Source: Micavibrio aeruginosavorus (lineage in GTDB: Bacteria; Pseudomonadota; Alphaproteobacteria; Micavibrionales; Micavibrionaceae). From it: a stretch of 34,084 nucleotides of DNA. Shown here one piece after another: positions 6,429 to 14,323 of the stretch (its first letter is position 1; each line of letters opens with the position of its first letter). The translations under genes were made by a program, and so were the position numbers. The stretch lies in NCBI GenBank assembly GCA_003241285.1, contig QFOT01000005.1, positions 1 through 34,084 of the forward strand. The letters run 5' to 3'. A model generated the notes under the pieces. That model was not told the origin of the DNA, did not search any database, and worked only from the letters and a program-made list of their open reading frames with translations.

Positions 6429-6869
6429 TTATGCAGCTTTGCTCCACCCACTCGATTTATGCGTGAAAGAAATTTCTTCTTCGCTGCGGCGGTTGTCGAT
6501 ATCGGAAAGACGATTGATAATTTCTTCCATGCCTTCTTTCTTGTTTAGATATCCATAGAAAATAATCTTCAGGAATTTTTCAGATGCCTTGGTGATTTTA
6601 TTTTTTCCTGTTTCCCATCTTAAGACGGTTTGGTAATCGACGCCGAGAAGTTCGCCGAGGGCTTTCTGGCTTAAGTCCAGATAATGGCGGATATAACGGA
6701 TTTCCTTGCCGCGCAGTTTGCGGGTCAGAAAAATAAGTTCTTCGCCGATGGCTTTATGCAAGCCATGAATATCCTTAATGAAAACCGTACCGTCTTCATC
6801 GATTGAAAATCCGTTCGCGAGAAAAACATTATCGAGCCCGGAGTCTTTATAGTGATAGTAATTTTTCAT
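6429..6869 (-). CDS. XRE/HigA-type HTH antitoxin-like regulator
   Basis: This 146-residue protein carries a helix-turn-helix (IRHYLDLSQKALGELLGVDY then TVLRWETGK, about residues 60-90) preceded by a family-typical N-terminus (YHYKDSGLDNVFLANGF) and a GLHKAIGEELI segment. That N-terminus is characteristic of the HTH partner of DUF4258-type toxins. ATG 6869 is chosen because it follows a perfect AAGGAGG; a longer in-frame reading to 7034 would run through the toxin remnant in another frame. Upstream the toxin gene is reduced to its two ends. A palindromic operator lies within the promoter at 7021-7050, so the protein probably still represses its own transcription. Confidence 0.8.
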   Translation of the reverse strand: MKNYYHYKDSGLDNVFLANGFSIDEDGTVFIKDIHGLHKAIGEELIFLTRKLRGKEIRYIRHYLDLSQKALGELLGVDYQTVLRWETGKNKITKASEKFLKIIFYGYLNKKEGMEEIINRLSDIDNRRSEEEISFTHKSSGWSKAA

Positions 6870-6882
6870 CTTTAGTCCTCCT

Positions 6883-6997
6883 TCAAATATAATAAGCGGT
6901 GACGACGAGCAGGTCATTTTTCCACGGCGACAAGTTCCCGAATTAGCTTCAATGCCTCTTTTTTGCTCGGAGGTTTTAACATAGGCACAACTGTCAT
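6883..6997 (-). pseudogene. Remnant of a DUF4258-type toxin gene (internal deletion)
   Basis: The minus strand starts with ATG 6997 behind AGGGGAAG and encodes 27 residues (MTVVPMLKPPSKKEALKLIR then ELVAVEK) before a TGA at 6916-6914. That segment looks like the N-terminal helix of DUF4258 toxins. Directly at this point another frame encodes DLLVVTAYYI and stops at 6885-6883 just before the antitoxin ribosome site, which looks like the C-terminal strand of the same family. The middle of the domain (roughly 50-60 residues) is missing and the two ends are out of frame. The simplest reading is an internal deletion that inactivated the toxin. Confidence 0.62.
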
Positions 6998-7020
6998 ATA
7001 CTTCCCCTATATGTATCACC

Positions 7021-7050
7021 ATGATATATAACATTATGTTATATTGTCAA
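7021..7050 (-). promoter_or_regulatory. Autoregulated promoter: operator palindrome between -35 and -10
   Basis: Minus-strand TTGACA (7050-7045) is a perfect -35 and TATCAT (7026-7021) a five-of-six -10 with an 18-base spacer. The spacer is filled by ATATAACAT (7026-7034) and ATGTTATAT (7036-7044), a perfect 9-bp inverted repeat around one base. A repressor bound here would block RNA polymerase, the classic antitoxin autorepression layout. The start of the toxin remnant is 24 bases downstream of the -10. Confidence 0.75.
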
Positions 7051-7068
7051 GCGAATTGAGAAAGAGAG

Positions 7069-7088
7069 ATCCCTGCTTTCGCAGGGAT
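7069..7088. repeat. Short palindrome ATCCCTGC-TTTC-GCAGGGAT
   Basis: An 8-bp perfect stem with a 4-base loop is followed by GACAA. A similar core (CCCGC-TTTC-GCGGG, CCCGC-GAAA-GCGGGG, CCCGC-TTTC-GCAGG) occurs at 6212-6225, 31758-31773 and 31792-31808. In this position no U-tract follows, so it is a dispersed repeat rather than a terminator. Confidence 0.5.
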
Positions 7089-7149
7089 GACAAGGAGTAG
7101 TGTTGGGAAACAAAAAGGGCGTCCGGGGATGACAAAAGAGGGAATATGA

Positions 7150-7155
7150 TATAAT
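7150..7155 (+). promoter_or_regulatory. Probable -10 element for sucA
   Basis: A perfect TATAAT lies 32 bases before the sucA ATG. No convincing TTGACA-like -35 is present at 16-18 bases upstream, so the promoter may be weak or activator-dependent. Confidence 0.4.
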
Positions 7156-7187
7156 AAAGTCGTATCTCAATAACCCTAGGAACCGCC

Positions 7188-10091
7188 ATGTCCACATCGC
7201 CCGCTCTTGTCACCATTCTGTCCAGCTCTAACGCGGAATATATCGCCAATCTGTATAAGGAGTTTCTGCATAATCCGAATGCGATCGATGCGAGCTGGCG
7301 GACATTTTTCAACGATCTGAAAGACGATGAAACGGCTCTTTTGAAAGAGATTACCGGCGCGAGCTGGGCGAGCCCGCATTACAAGAAACCGGCTGCGCCG
7401 TTTGGCGTGACAACGGCGGACGAGGCGATCAAGGGCGGCAAGGCTCCGGCGAACCAGTCCAAAGCGCCGCAGGCGTCATACGATACGCGCGCGATGAAAG
7501 ATTCCATACAGGCGATGATGCTGGTGAAAGCCTACCGCGCCAATGGCCACCTGATGGCGGATCTCGATCCGCTGGGCCTGAAGCGTCCGCAAATGCGCGC
7601 CGAGCTGGACCCTGTGACGTACGGTTTTTCGGCTGGCGATATGGACCACAAGATTTATGTCGGCGGCATACTGGGTTTTGAAACAACGACGATCCGCGAT
7701 CTGGTTTCCGTGCTTCAGCAAATTTATTGCGGCAAGATCGGGATTGAATACGAGCATGTAATCTCACAAGAAGAGCGCAACTGGCTCCAGCAGAAAATCG
7801 AGTCGACCGGCAACAAAACGCAATTCTCCGCAGACGAGAAAAAAGCGATCTATCAAAACCTTGTGAACGCGCAAGGTCTGGAAGATTTCCTCGCGCTTAA
7901 ATATGTCGGCACCAAACGCTTCGGTGTGGATGGCGGCGAGAGCTATGTCGCGTGCGTCGAAGAAATTATTGCCAAGGGTGCGGAGCTGGGAGTCGAGGAA
8001 GTTATTATTGGTATGGCCCACCGCGGGCGCCTGAACACACTGACAAATATCGTCGGAAAGCCGTTCACTAAATTATTCGCCGAGTTCAACGGCATGCCAT
8101 CGACACCGGACGACACGCCGGGATCGGGCGATGTTAAATACCACATGGGATATTCGACCGACCGCGTTATCGGCGGCAAAACAGTTCATATGTCGTTAAC
8201 GCCGAACCCGTCGCATTTGGAAGTCGTCAATCCTGTCGTTGTCGGCAAGGTGCGCGCCAAGCAGGATCTGGAAAAAGGCGGCGACCGTAAATCCGTGCTT
8301 CCTCTGACCATCCATGGTGACAGCGCTTTTGCCGGCCAGGGTCTTGTCGCGGAAATTTTGATGATGGCCGAATTGCCGGGCTATACCGCAGGCGGTACGG
8401 TTCATATCATCATCAACAACCAGATCGGTTTCACAACCTTGCCGGAATATTATAAATCCGGTCCGTACTCGTCCGACATGGCCAAGATGCTGGCGATCCC
8501 GACATTCCACGTCAATGGCGACGACCCGGAAGCCGTGGCACATGTATCGCGCATGGCAATCGAGTTCCGCCAGAAATTCGGTCATGATGTCATCATCGAC
8601 CTTATGTGTTACCGCAAGAACGGTCACAACGAAGGTGACGAGCCGATGTTCACGCAGCCCGTCATGTACAAGGCGATCAAGGAACAGGTTTCAACGCGCA
8701 ATCAATACGCCGCGAAACTCGCCGCCGAGGGCGTGATGTCGGCGGACGATTCCAAAGCCATGGTCGACGCTTTCCACAAAAAGATGGAAGAAGCCTTCGC
8801 CGCGACATCGAGTTATAAAGTCAACAAGGCCGATTGGCTGGAAGGCGCATGGTCGGGTCTGACCACGCATGTGAAATCCAAATTCGGCGAGAAGCGCAAA
8901 GGCGAGACATCGATCACCGAGGCGCAGCTGAAAATGCTCGGCGAGCGTCTTGTCGATATTCCATCGAGCTTCAATCTCAATTCCAAAATCGCGCGCCAGT
9001 TTGACGCGAAAAAAGAAATGTTCAAATCCGGCACTGGCTTTGACTGGGGCACGGGAGAGAGCCTTGCTTTCGCTTCGCTGGTTCAGGAAGGCTATCCGGT
9101 GCGCGTATCGGGTGAAGACGCGGGGCGCGGGACTTTCTCTCACCGCCATGCGACGCTCCACGATCAGGATAACGCCTCCCGGTATTACCCTTTGCAGCAT
9201 ATCGCGCCGGATCAGGCGAATTTTGAAGTGCATGACTCTCCTCTATCCGAAGCCGGGGTCTTGGGTTTCGAACTGGGCTATTCATGGGCCGCGCCAAACT
9301 CTCTCACGATCTGGGAAGCGCAGTTCGGGGATTTCGTCAACGGCGCGCAAGTCATCATCGACCAGTATATCGCGTCCGCCGAAACCAAATGGCTGCGCAT
9401 GTCAGGTCTGGTCATGTTATTGCCGCATGGTTTCGAGGGGCAGGGGCCGGAACACTCATCGGCGCGTCTTGAGCGCTTCCTGCAACTTTGCGCGGAAGAC
9501 AATATGCAAGTCACGAACATCACGACGCCGGCGAATTATTTCCACGCGCTGCGCCGTCAGTTGAAACGCGACTTCCGTAAGCCGCTGATCAACATGTCGC
9601 CGAAATCATTGCTGCGTCACAAACTCGCGGTTTCCAAGGCAGAGGACTTTACAGGCCAGACGAGTTTCCACCGCTTCCTTTGGGACGATGCGCGCGACAA
9701 TCTGGCGAAGCCGAAAGACGTCAAGCGCGTCGTTATGTGTTCGGGCAAGGTTTATTACGACCTGTTTGAAGAGCGCGAAAAGCGCGGCATCAAGAATGTC
9801 GTGATTTACCGTTTGGAGCAGTTCTATCCGTTCCCGGAAGCCGAGCTTGCGGAAGAGCTGGCGCAATATCCGAACGCGGAATTCGTCTGGTGCCAGGAAG
9901 AGCCGAAAAACCAGGGCGGCTGGTTCTTTGTCGAGCCATTGTTGGAAGAAACGCTGGTTCGCGCCAAGTTCAAAGGCGGCAAGCGTTTCAAATATGCAGG
10001 CCGTCCGTCTTCGGCATCGCCAGCGACAGGCTATGCCAAGCGCCATGCGCTGGAGCAGGCAAGGCTGGTCGACGAGGCGCTGAAACTCTGA
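7188..10091 (+). CDS. sucA: 2-Oxoglutarate dehydrogenase E1 component
   Basis: This is the thiamine-diphosphate-dependent E1 that decarboxylates 2-oxoglutarate and succinylates the lipoyl arm of SucB. The 967-residue protein has full family length. An E1 N-terminal helix region with ANLYKEFLHNPNAIDASWRTF matches the E2-binding segment. The catalytic part shows GMAHRGRLNTLTN (about residues 278-290), HGDSAFAGQG, and NNQIGFTT with the metal/ThDP-binding GDGD-like region nearby. The C-terminal transketolase-like region has EAQFGDFVNGAQV and HGFEGQGPEHSSAR. The start ATG has AGGAA upstream. A terminator follows directly, so sucA is not obligatorily co-transcribed with sucB, which lies 2.4 kb further on, an unusual arrangement. 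Confidence 0.97.
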   Translation: MSTSPALVTILSSSNAEYIANLYKEFLHNPNAIDASWRTFFNDLKDDETALLKEITGASWASPHYKKPAAPFGVTTADEAIKGGKAPANQSKAPQASYDTRAMKDSIQAMMLVKAYRANGHLMADLDPLGLKRPQMRAELDPVTYGFSAGDMDHKIYVGGILGFETTTIRDLVSVLQQIYCGKIGIEYEHVISQEERNWLQQKIESTGNKTQFSADEKKAIYQNLVNAQGLEDFLALKYVGTKRFGVDGGESYVACVEEIIAKGAELGVEEVIIGMAHRGRLNTLTNIVGKPFTKLFAEFNGMPSTPDDTPGSGDVKYHMGYSTDRVIGGKTVHMSLTPNPSHLEVVNPVVVGKVRAKQDLEKGGDRKSVLPLTIHGDSAFAGQGLVAEILMMAELPGYTAGGTVHIIINNQIGFTTLPEYYKSGPYSSDMAKMLAIPTFHVNGDDPEAVAHVSRMAIEFRQKFGHDVIIDLMCYRKNGHNEGDEPMFTQPVMYKAIKEQVSTRNQYAAKLAAEGVMSADDSKAMVDAFHKKMEEAFAATSSYKVNKADWLEGAWSGLTTHVKSKFGEKRKGETSITEAQLKMLGERLVDIPSSFNLNSKIARQFDAKKEMFKSGTGFDWGTGESLAFASLVQEGYPVRVSGEDAGRGTFSHRHATLHDQDNASRYYPLQHIAPDQANFEVHDSPLSEAGVLGFELGYSWAAPNSLTIWEAQFGDFVNGAQVIIDQYIASAETKWLRMSGLVMLLPHGFEGQGPEHSSARLERFLQLCAEDNMQVTNITTPANYFHALRRQLKRDFRKPLINMSPKSLLRHKLAVSKAEDFTGQTSFHRFLWDDARDNLAKPKDVKRVVMCSGKVYYDLFEEREKRGIKNVVIYRLEQFYPFPEAELAEELAQYPNAEFVWCQEEPKNQGGWFFVEPLLEETLVRAKFKGGKRFKYAGRPSSASPATGYAKRHALEQARLVDEALKL

Positions 10092-10119
10092 TTTTAAAGC
10101 ATTAATCTGATCTTTAAGG

Positions 10120-10158
10120 CGGACTCTGGAGATTTTTCTTCCAGAGTCCGTTTTGTTT
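10120..10158 (+). terminator. Strong rho-independent terminator after sucA
   Basis: CGGACTCTGG (10120-10129) pairs perfectly with CCAGAGTCCG (10141-10150), followed by TTTTGTTT. It separates sucA from the two inserted genes. Confidence 0.9.
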
Positions 10159-10196
10159 AGGGTAACTTGCCCGAAATACTGAGTAAGGATACGCCT

Positions 10197-11267
10197 ATGA
10201 AAAGATCACCTTTAACAGACCTGTTCGGAGCCGCAGCTCAAGAAAAGCCCCTTCATATGCCATTTGTCGTCGATATCAGGACAGGGCAGAAAATTTCATT
10301 GCCGGGCGGTAATCTGGAAGAAGGCGGCGACTGGTATGATGAAGAAAATCATAAAGGTCACATTAAGTGTCCGGATGAACATTGCACGGCCCGCGCTCAT
10401 TACCAGCCTGAAATAGAATTCAAAAAAGGCAAGCCCTCCAAAACGCGCGAGCATTTTAAAACCAGTCCCGGCCAGTTTCATGATAGCGATTGTTCGATCG
10501 GTAAGGCCAGCAAACCTGCTACCGAAAAAGAAATGCGCGGCTATGTGATTTATCTCAACACGAATAATCTCCATGGAGTCATTCATCCCGGCGCACGGGA
10601 TAAGGCAATGAAGCATCCTTATAAAAGAGGCAAACATGCCGGGGCCATAAAAGCCAGCGCCCAGATGATGCATGGGCTTGAACCATATTCGGCAAAAAGC
10701 GCGCGCGATATTATAGACTTCATGCGCACGAAGGCCCCGGAGCATATCGCCAACAGCGTTGTTGTATGGAACGGGTTTCAAGTTCCGTGGCGGTTCTTCG
10801 CTCTGTATTACAATAAGTCCGATAACAGCCGCGAACAAAATTACCGCTTTAGATCTTTTGTTAAAGCCATGCTGAGTGAGGGGCAGCAATACATGCCGGT
10901 TTTCATGGAGGTTATCCCGCGTAAGAAATATACGGCACAGGATTTTAGCGAGAAGGGGTGGGTCTTATCTAGAACAGTGCAGATTGAGGATGCGAACGGC
11001 CATAAAGACATTATCGTCCCGAGGATTTTTATCAATACGGTTCATCCTCATGTTCTAAATGCCTTCGACAAGGGAGAGCGCCATGCCGTACTGGCGGTGG
11101 CTCAGGTTAAAAAGGGAACAGATGGCGACATATTACTAGATGTCAGTATTCAGGACCCGCGGCAGCTCGAAAAGGTCAGTTTTGTCGAAATAAAGCATGA
11201 AAACCTTCTTAATCAGCAGAGAAGAACCCAGGCTGCAATCGCGCCGGAAGTCCGTCCAGCGCCATAA
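10197..11267 (+). CDS. Unknown protein with CoiA-like Cys/His knuckle, paralog 1
   Basis: This 356-residue protein starts at ATG 10197 with AAGGA seven bases upstream. A Cys/His-rich N-terminal module (CPDEHCTARAHY about residues 58-69, then EHFKTSPGQFHDSDC about 92-106) has the spacing of a zinc knuckle reminiscent of the N-terminus of CoiA-type proteins. The remainder aligns by eye with the next gene: an SARDIIDFM helix, an NSVVVWNGF strand, RFRSFVKAML and PVFMEVI. No nuclease motif is certain. It sits between the sucA terminator and sucB, with its own ribosome site. Function unknown; the zinc-knuckle call is inference. Confidence 0.72.
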   Translation: MKRSPLTDLFGAAAQEKPLHMPFVVDIRTGQKISLPGGNLEEGGDWYDEENHKGHIKCPDEHCTARAHYQPEIEFKKGKPSKTREHFKTSPGQFHDSDCSIGKASKPATEKEMRGYVIYLNTNNLHGVIHPGARDKAMKHPYKRGKHAGAIKASAQMMHGLEPYSAKSARDIIDFMRTKAPEHIANSVVVWNGFQVPWRFFALYYNKSDNSREQNYRFRSFVKAMLSEGQQYMPVFMEVIPRKKYTAQDFSEKGWVLSRTVQIEDANGHKDIIVPRIFINTVHPHVLNAFDKGERHAVLAVAQVKKGTDGDILLDVSIQDPRQLEKVSFVEIKHENLLNQQRRTQAAIAPEVRPAP

Positions 11268-11306
11268 ATTTGCACCTCCCATATAAAATATGTTAAATGA
11301 TGGGCC

Positions 11307-12389
11307 ATGTCCAAGGCATGGAAACCTGACTACGGTGATGCAAGGCTTCAATTTCCTTTCGCTGTTTATTTCAGCGAGGAAGAAGACAGGCTCATTCCTG
11401 TTTATATCGTGCCCGGATATGAAGACGACATGCCGGAATCTTTAAAGGAAAACGGCGAGCCTTATAATTCTGAAAGACATGATGGAAAACTTTTATGCCC
11501 TGATGGGTGTAATGCCCGTCTTCATTACTGCCATGGTTTCGAAGCGGACGGGCGGCATCAACAGCCGCATTTCAAAACATTGCACGATGCGAAAAACCCG
11601 AAATTAAAGCACCGTGATGATTGTAAATATAAGCCTGTTAAACCATATCTGATCGAAGTTGATATGGCAGGGCGCTGTGACAGGCTGCATGAAGTTTTCC
11701 ATCACAGGTCGAGAAAGCATATTTCGAACCAGCTCCATCATCCTTCGACACGCGAGCATTATGCCTCGCTGAAGGGACGTCAGAAAATCCAGATGCGTAC
11801 GCCACAGGATTTTGCCGATATTATCGCCCGCGGGCAATTTGACCGCATATCGAATGCCATTTTCATCGACCAGCACCGCCTGATCGACGAGCATGATTTC
11901 TTTATCCGCTATTCACGCAATCCTGCACGGCAGGAATTTCGTTTTATAAATCTTTTCAAGCGTCTGGAGAATGAACGGAAAGGGCATCTTTTGCCAGTCA
12001 TGATGGAATTCCAGATCACAAAAGACCTGAAAGAGCGCCGGGGCAACGAACATAAAACAGTTACATCCCGGTCTGTCTTCTATTATCAGGAAGCCAATGA
12101 AACCGGATATGACGGGGTAAAGCACTATATCGTGCCAAGGGCTGTTCCCTATCCGGTCAAAACTTCTTCCGCGGAGAGGAGTTTTCCCGATAGCGGGCAT
12201 CATCTTGTGATAGGATATGCACGGCTAGGCGAGCAGGTCATGCGGGATGACGCGTTTATCCATTATATCGATATTGAAATACGTCATTCCGACCAGGTCC
12301 TGAAAGCCGATATCGGCGAAATCATAGGCAACCGCAAGCAAAGCCGTCAGGCGGAACAGGCAGATCTTTTTCTGCCGCCATCGCCCTAA
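11307..12389 (+). CDS. Unknown protein with CoiA-like Cys/His knuckle, paralog 2
   Basis: This 360-residue protein is a diverged relative of the gene before it. The matching knuckle is LLCPDGCNARLHY (about residues 60-72), then PHFKTLHDAKNPKLKHRDDC (about 88-107). The shared later blocks are TPQDFADIIARG, NAIFIDQHRL, RFINLFKRLE, LLPVMMEFQI and HYIVPRAVPY. Tandem, same-strand and 39 bases apart, the pair looks like an ancient duplication. No ribosome site of good strength precedes ATG 11307. The function is not recognisable; a nucleic-acid-linked role is a guess from the knuckle. There is no transposase or phage gene nearby. Confidence 0.72.
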   Translation: MSKAWKPDYGDARLQFPFAVYFSEEEDRLIPVYIVPGYEDDMPESLKENGEPYNSERHDGKLLCPDGCNARLHYCHGFEADGRHQQPHFKTLHDAKNPKLKHRDDCKYKPVKPYLIEVDMAGRCDRLHEVFHHRSRKHISNQLHHPSTREHYASLKGRQKIQMRTPQDFADIIARGQFDRISNAIFIDQHRLIDEHDFFIRYSRNPARQEFRFINLFKRLENERKGHLLPVMMEFQITKDLKERRGNEHKTVTSRSVFYYQEANETGYDGVKHYIVPRAVPYPVKTSSAERSFPDSGHHLVIGYARLGEQVMRDDAFIHYIDIEIRHSDQVLKADIGEIIGNRKQSRQAEQADLFLPPSP

Positions 12390-12482
12390 ATACCCGTTTA
12401 TTTACCTGTCTTTTGGGTTGACCTTTTGACCTGCACAGGCCAAATTAGGCCGCATAAATACAAGTCTTTTAAAGGAATTCCT

Positions 12483-13691
12483 ATGTCCCAGATTGTCGTC
12501 CCCGCCCTTGGAGAATCCGTATCCGAAGCCACTGTTGCCAAATGGCTGAAAAAAGAAGGCGATGCCGTCAAAGTTGACGAGCCTTTGGTCGAGCTGGAAA
12601 CAGATAAAGTCACGCTGGAAGTCAACGCGGCAGAAGCGGGCGTTTTAAGCAAAATTTCAATTCAGCCGGGCGCGACGGTCAATGTCGGTGCTCTTCTTGG
12701 CGAAATTACAGCAGGTGCTGCCGGGGCCGCTCCTGCCGCGCCGCAAGCCGCGCCAGCCAATGATCCCAAGCCAGCCGCTGCTCCGGCTGCGGCGGCACCG
12801 TCAGCTTCGATCAATGAAGGCACGGCACCGGCCGCCCGCAAGATCATGGCCGATAACAATATCAATCCGGCAGATGTTTCCGGCACCGGCAAAGACGGTC
12901 GCATCACGAAAGAAGATGTTGTCAATCACCAGGCTGCTCCGGCGAAAGCCGCACCTGCCGCTGCCCCGGCAGCGCCTCGTGCGACGGGCCCCCGCGAAGA
13001 ACGCGTCAAAATGACCAAATTGCGCCAGGTCATTTCCCGCCGTTTGAAAGAAGCGCAAAATACGGCTGCAATCCTGACGACTTTCAACGAAATCGATATG
13101 GGCGCAGTTATGGCGATGCGCAATGAATACAAAGACATATTTGAAAAGAAACACGGTGTGAAGCTGGGCTTCATGTCCTTTTTCGTGAAGGCGGCTGTCA
13201 ACGCCCTAAAAGAAATTCCAGCCGTGAATGCCGAGATTAACGGCGATGATATCATTTATAAAAATTACTATGATATCTCGGTTGCGGTATCGACGCCGCA
13301 AGGTCTGGTCGTTCCGGTTGTTCGTGATTGCGATCAAAAATCCATGTCGCAAATCGAGAAGGATATCGGCGCCCTCGGTGTTAAAGGCAAAGACGGTAAG
13401 CTGACCATGGAAGAAATGACAGGCGGCACGTTCACTATCACCAATGGCGGCACGTTCGGCTCCCTTATGTCGACACCGATCATCAACCCGCCTCAAGTTG
13501 CTATTTTGGGCATGCACAAAATCCAGCAACGCCCAATGGTGATGAAGGATGGAAAGATCGAAGCCCGCCCGATGATGTATATCGCGCTATCTTACGATCA
13601 CCGCATTATCGATGGCCGCGAGGCGGTCACCTTCCTTGTGCGTATCAAGGATGCGCTGGAAGATCCGCAGCGTTTGATCCTCGACGTATAG
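12483..13691 (+). CDS. sucB: Dihydrolipoamide succinyltransferase (E2 of 2-oxoglutarate dehydrogenase)
   Basis: SucB is the E2 core that transfers the succinyl group from E1 to CoA. With ATG 12483 (AAAGGA six bases upstream) the protein has 402 residues. The N-terminal lipoyl domain carries the lipoylation site in ELETDKVTLEV (Lys near residue 43). An Ala/Pro-rich linker follows, then the E1/E3-binding domain (AARKIMADNNINPADVSGTGKDG, shortened here: APAARKIMADN to GTGKDGRI). A second Ala/Pro linker leads into the catalytic domain, which ends in SYDHRIIDGREAVTFL with the active-site His. The frame is open upstream but the extra residues are not family-like. A terminator follows at 13704. Confidence 0.97.
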   Translation: MSQIVVPALGESVSEATVAKWLKKEGDAVKVDEPLVELETDKVTLEVNAAEAGVLSKISIQPGATVNVGALLGEITAGAAGAAPAAPQAAPANDPKPAAAPAAAAPSASINEGTAPAARKIMADNNINPADVSGTGKDGRITKEDVVNHQAAPAKAAPAAAPAAPRATGPREERVKMTKLRQVISRRLKEAQNTAAILTTFNEIDMGAVMAMRNEYKDIFEKKHGVKLGFMSFFVKAAVNALKEIPAVNAEINGDDIIYKNYYDISVAVSTPQGLVVPVVRDCDQKSMSQIEKDIGALGVKGKDGKLTMEEMTGGTFTITNGGTFGSLMSTPIINPPQVAILGMHKIQQRPMVMKDGKIEARPMMYIALSYDHRIIDGREAVTFLVRIKDALEDPQRLILDV

Positions 13692-13703
13692 ATAATTTAA
13701 GAA

Positions 13704-13728
13704 TCCGCCATTGGCGGGTTTTTTTTTA
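13704..13728 (+). terminator. Rho-independent terminator after sucB
   Basis: A TCCGCC/GGCGGG stem with a three-base loop is followed by nine or more T residues. Confidence 0.88.
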
Positions 13729-13740
13729 TTGCCATTATAC

Positions 13741-13844
13741 GTCATCGCCTGAATTCGAGGAATTCTAAGGCGATCCATGCAATAGTAAAAACAGGGACAT
13801 CGTCTGGATTGCCTTAGAATTCTTTCACAATTCAGCGAATAACG
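13741..13844. repeat. Long imperfect palindrome (dispersed repeat copy R1)
   Basis: GAATTCTAAGGCGATCC near 13760 pairs with GGATTGCCTTAGAATTC near 13806 (16 of 17 positions), and the flanks CGTCAT..TGAATT and AATTCA..AACG pair with small bulges. The layout (GTCAT at the outside, GGCAATCC-type core inside, about 30 bases in the centre) matches repeats R2-R4, with diverged arms. With the stretch to 14004, which holds only a small CTCGC/GCGAG hairpin at 13948-13962, no gene is seen between sucB and 14005. Confidence 0.65.
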
Positions 13845-14004
13845 AGCGTACGAGGCGGGAAAGAAATCAGCATAGCAAGAAACGTAATGTCTGATGAGAT
13901 GTTTGAAAAGCATAGCTACACTTCCAAACAGTCGAGGATAATTTTTCTCGCATTTGCGAGAGCGAATCTGTATCTTCCAAGAAAAATAGAAACAGGGAAC
14001 ATCG

Positions 14005-14322
14005 ATGAAATTATCTAACGGTCTTCTGGGCGGTTTTCTTGCCGCCTCCGTCTGTGCAGGCCAGCCCGCTATGGCACAAACTCAGGGCCCGCCAAATGTG
14101 GTCGATACAGGAAAATTATTTTCTATCGAAGAAATGAAACAGCCTATATTTTCTCTCTCAGCACCGCTGAATAAATCAAAAAGCAAAAACCTGAAGCTTG
14201 AATTTGGCCGATATGGCAGCGATGCCGAGGTCGACAATAAATCCGGCCTTAAGTGGGAAATCGCACCCGGTATGGAAATGAAGGCCAAATATAAGCGGGT
14301 TAAATTCACTTGGGAATTTTAG
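14005..14322 (+). CDS. Small secreted protein of unknown function
   Basis: This 105-residue protein has a clear Sec signal peptide: two Lys-free polar residues after Met-Lys, a hydrophobic run LLGGFLAASVCAG, and a probable cleavage after AMA (residues 23-25, site AMA-QT). The mature part, about 80 residues, is Lys-rich with a repeated short-strand pattern at the end (KMEMKAKYKRVKFTWEF-like), consistent with a small beta-rich periplasmic protein. AGGGA lies upstream of ATG 14005. It stops two bases before the stop of the convergent deaminase gene. No family recognised. Confidence 0.7.
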   Translation: MKLSNGLLGGFLAASVCAGQPAMAQTQGPPNVVDTGKLFSIEEMKQPIFSLSAPLNKSKSKNLKLEFGRYGSDAEVDNKSGLKWEIAPGMEMKAKYKRVKFTWEF

Positions 14323-14323
14323 T

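Noticed and set aside
7034..7312. 92-codon minus-strand frame across the sucA start
   Set aside because: It overlaps the sucA coding start, a palindrome and an operator, and shows no family features.
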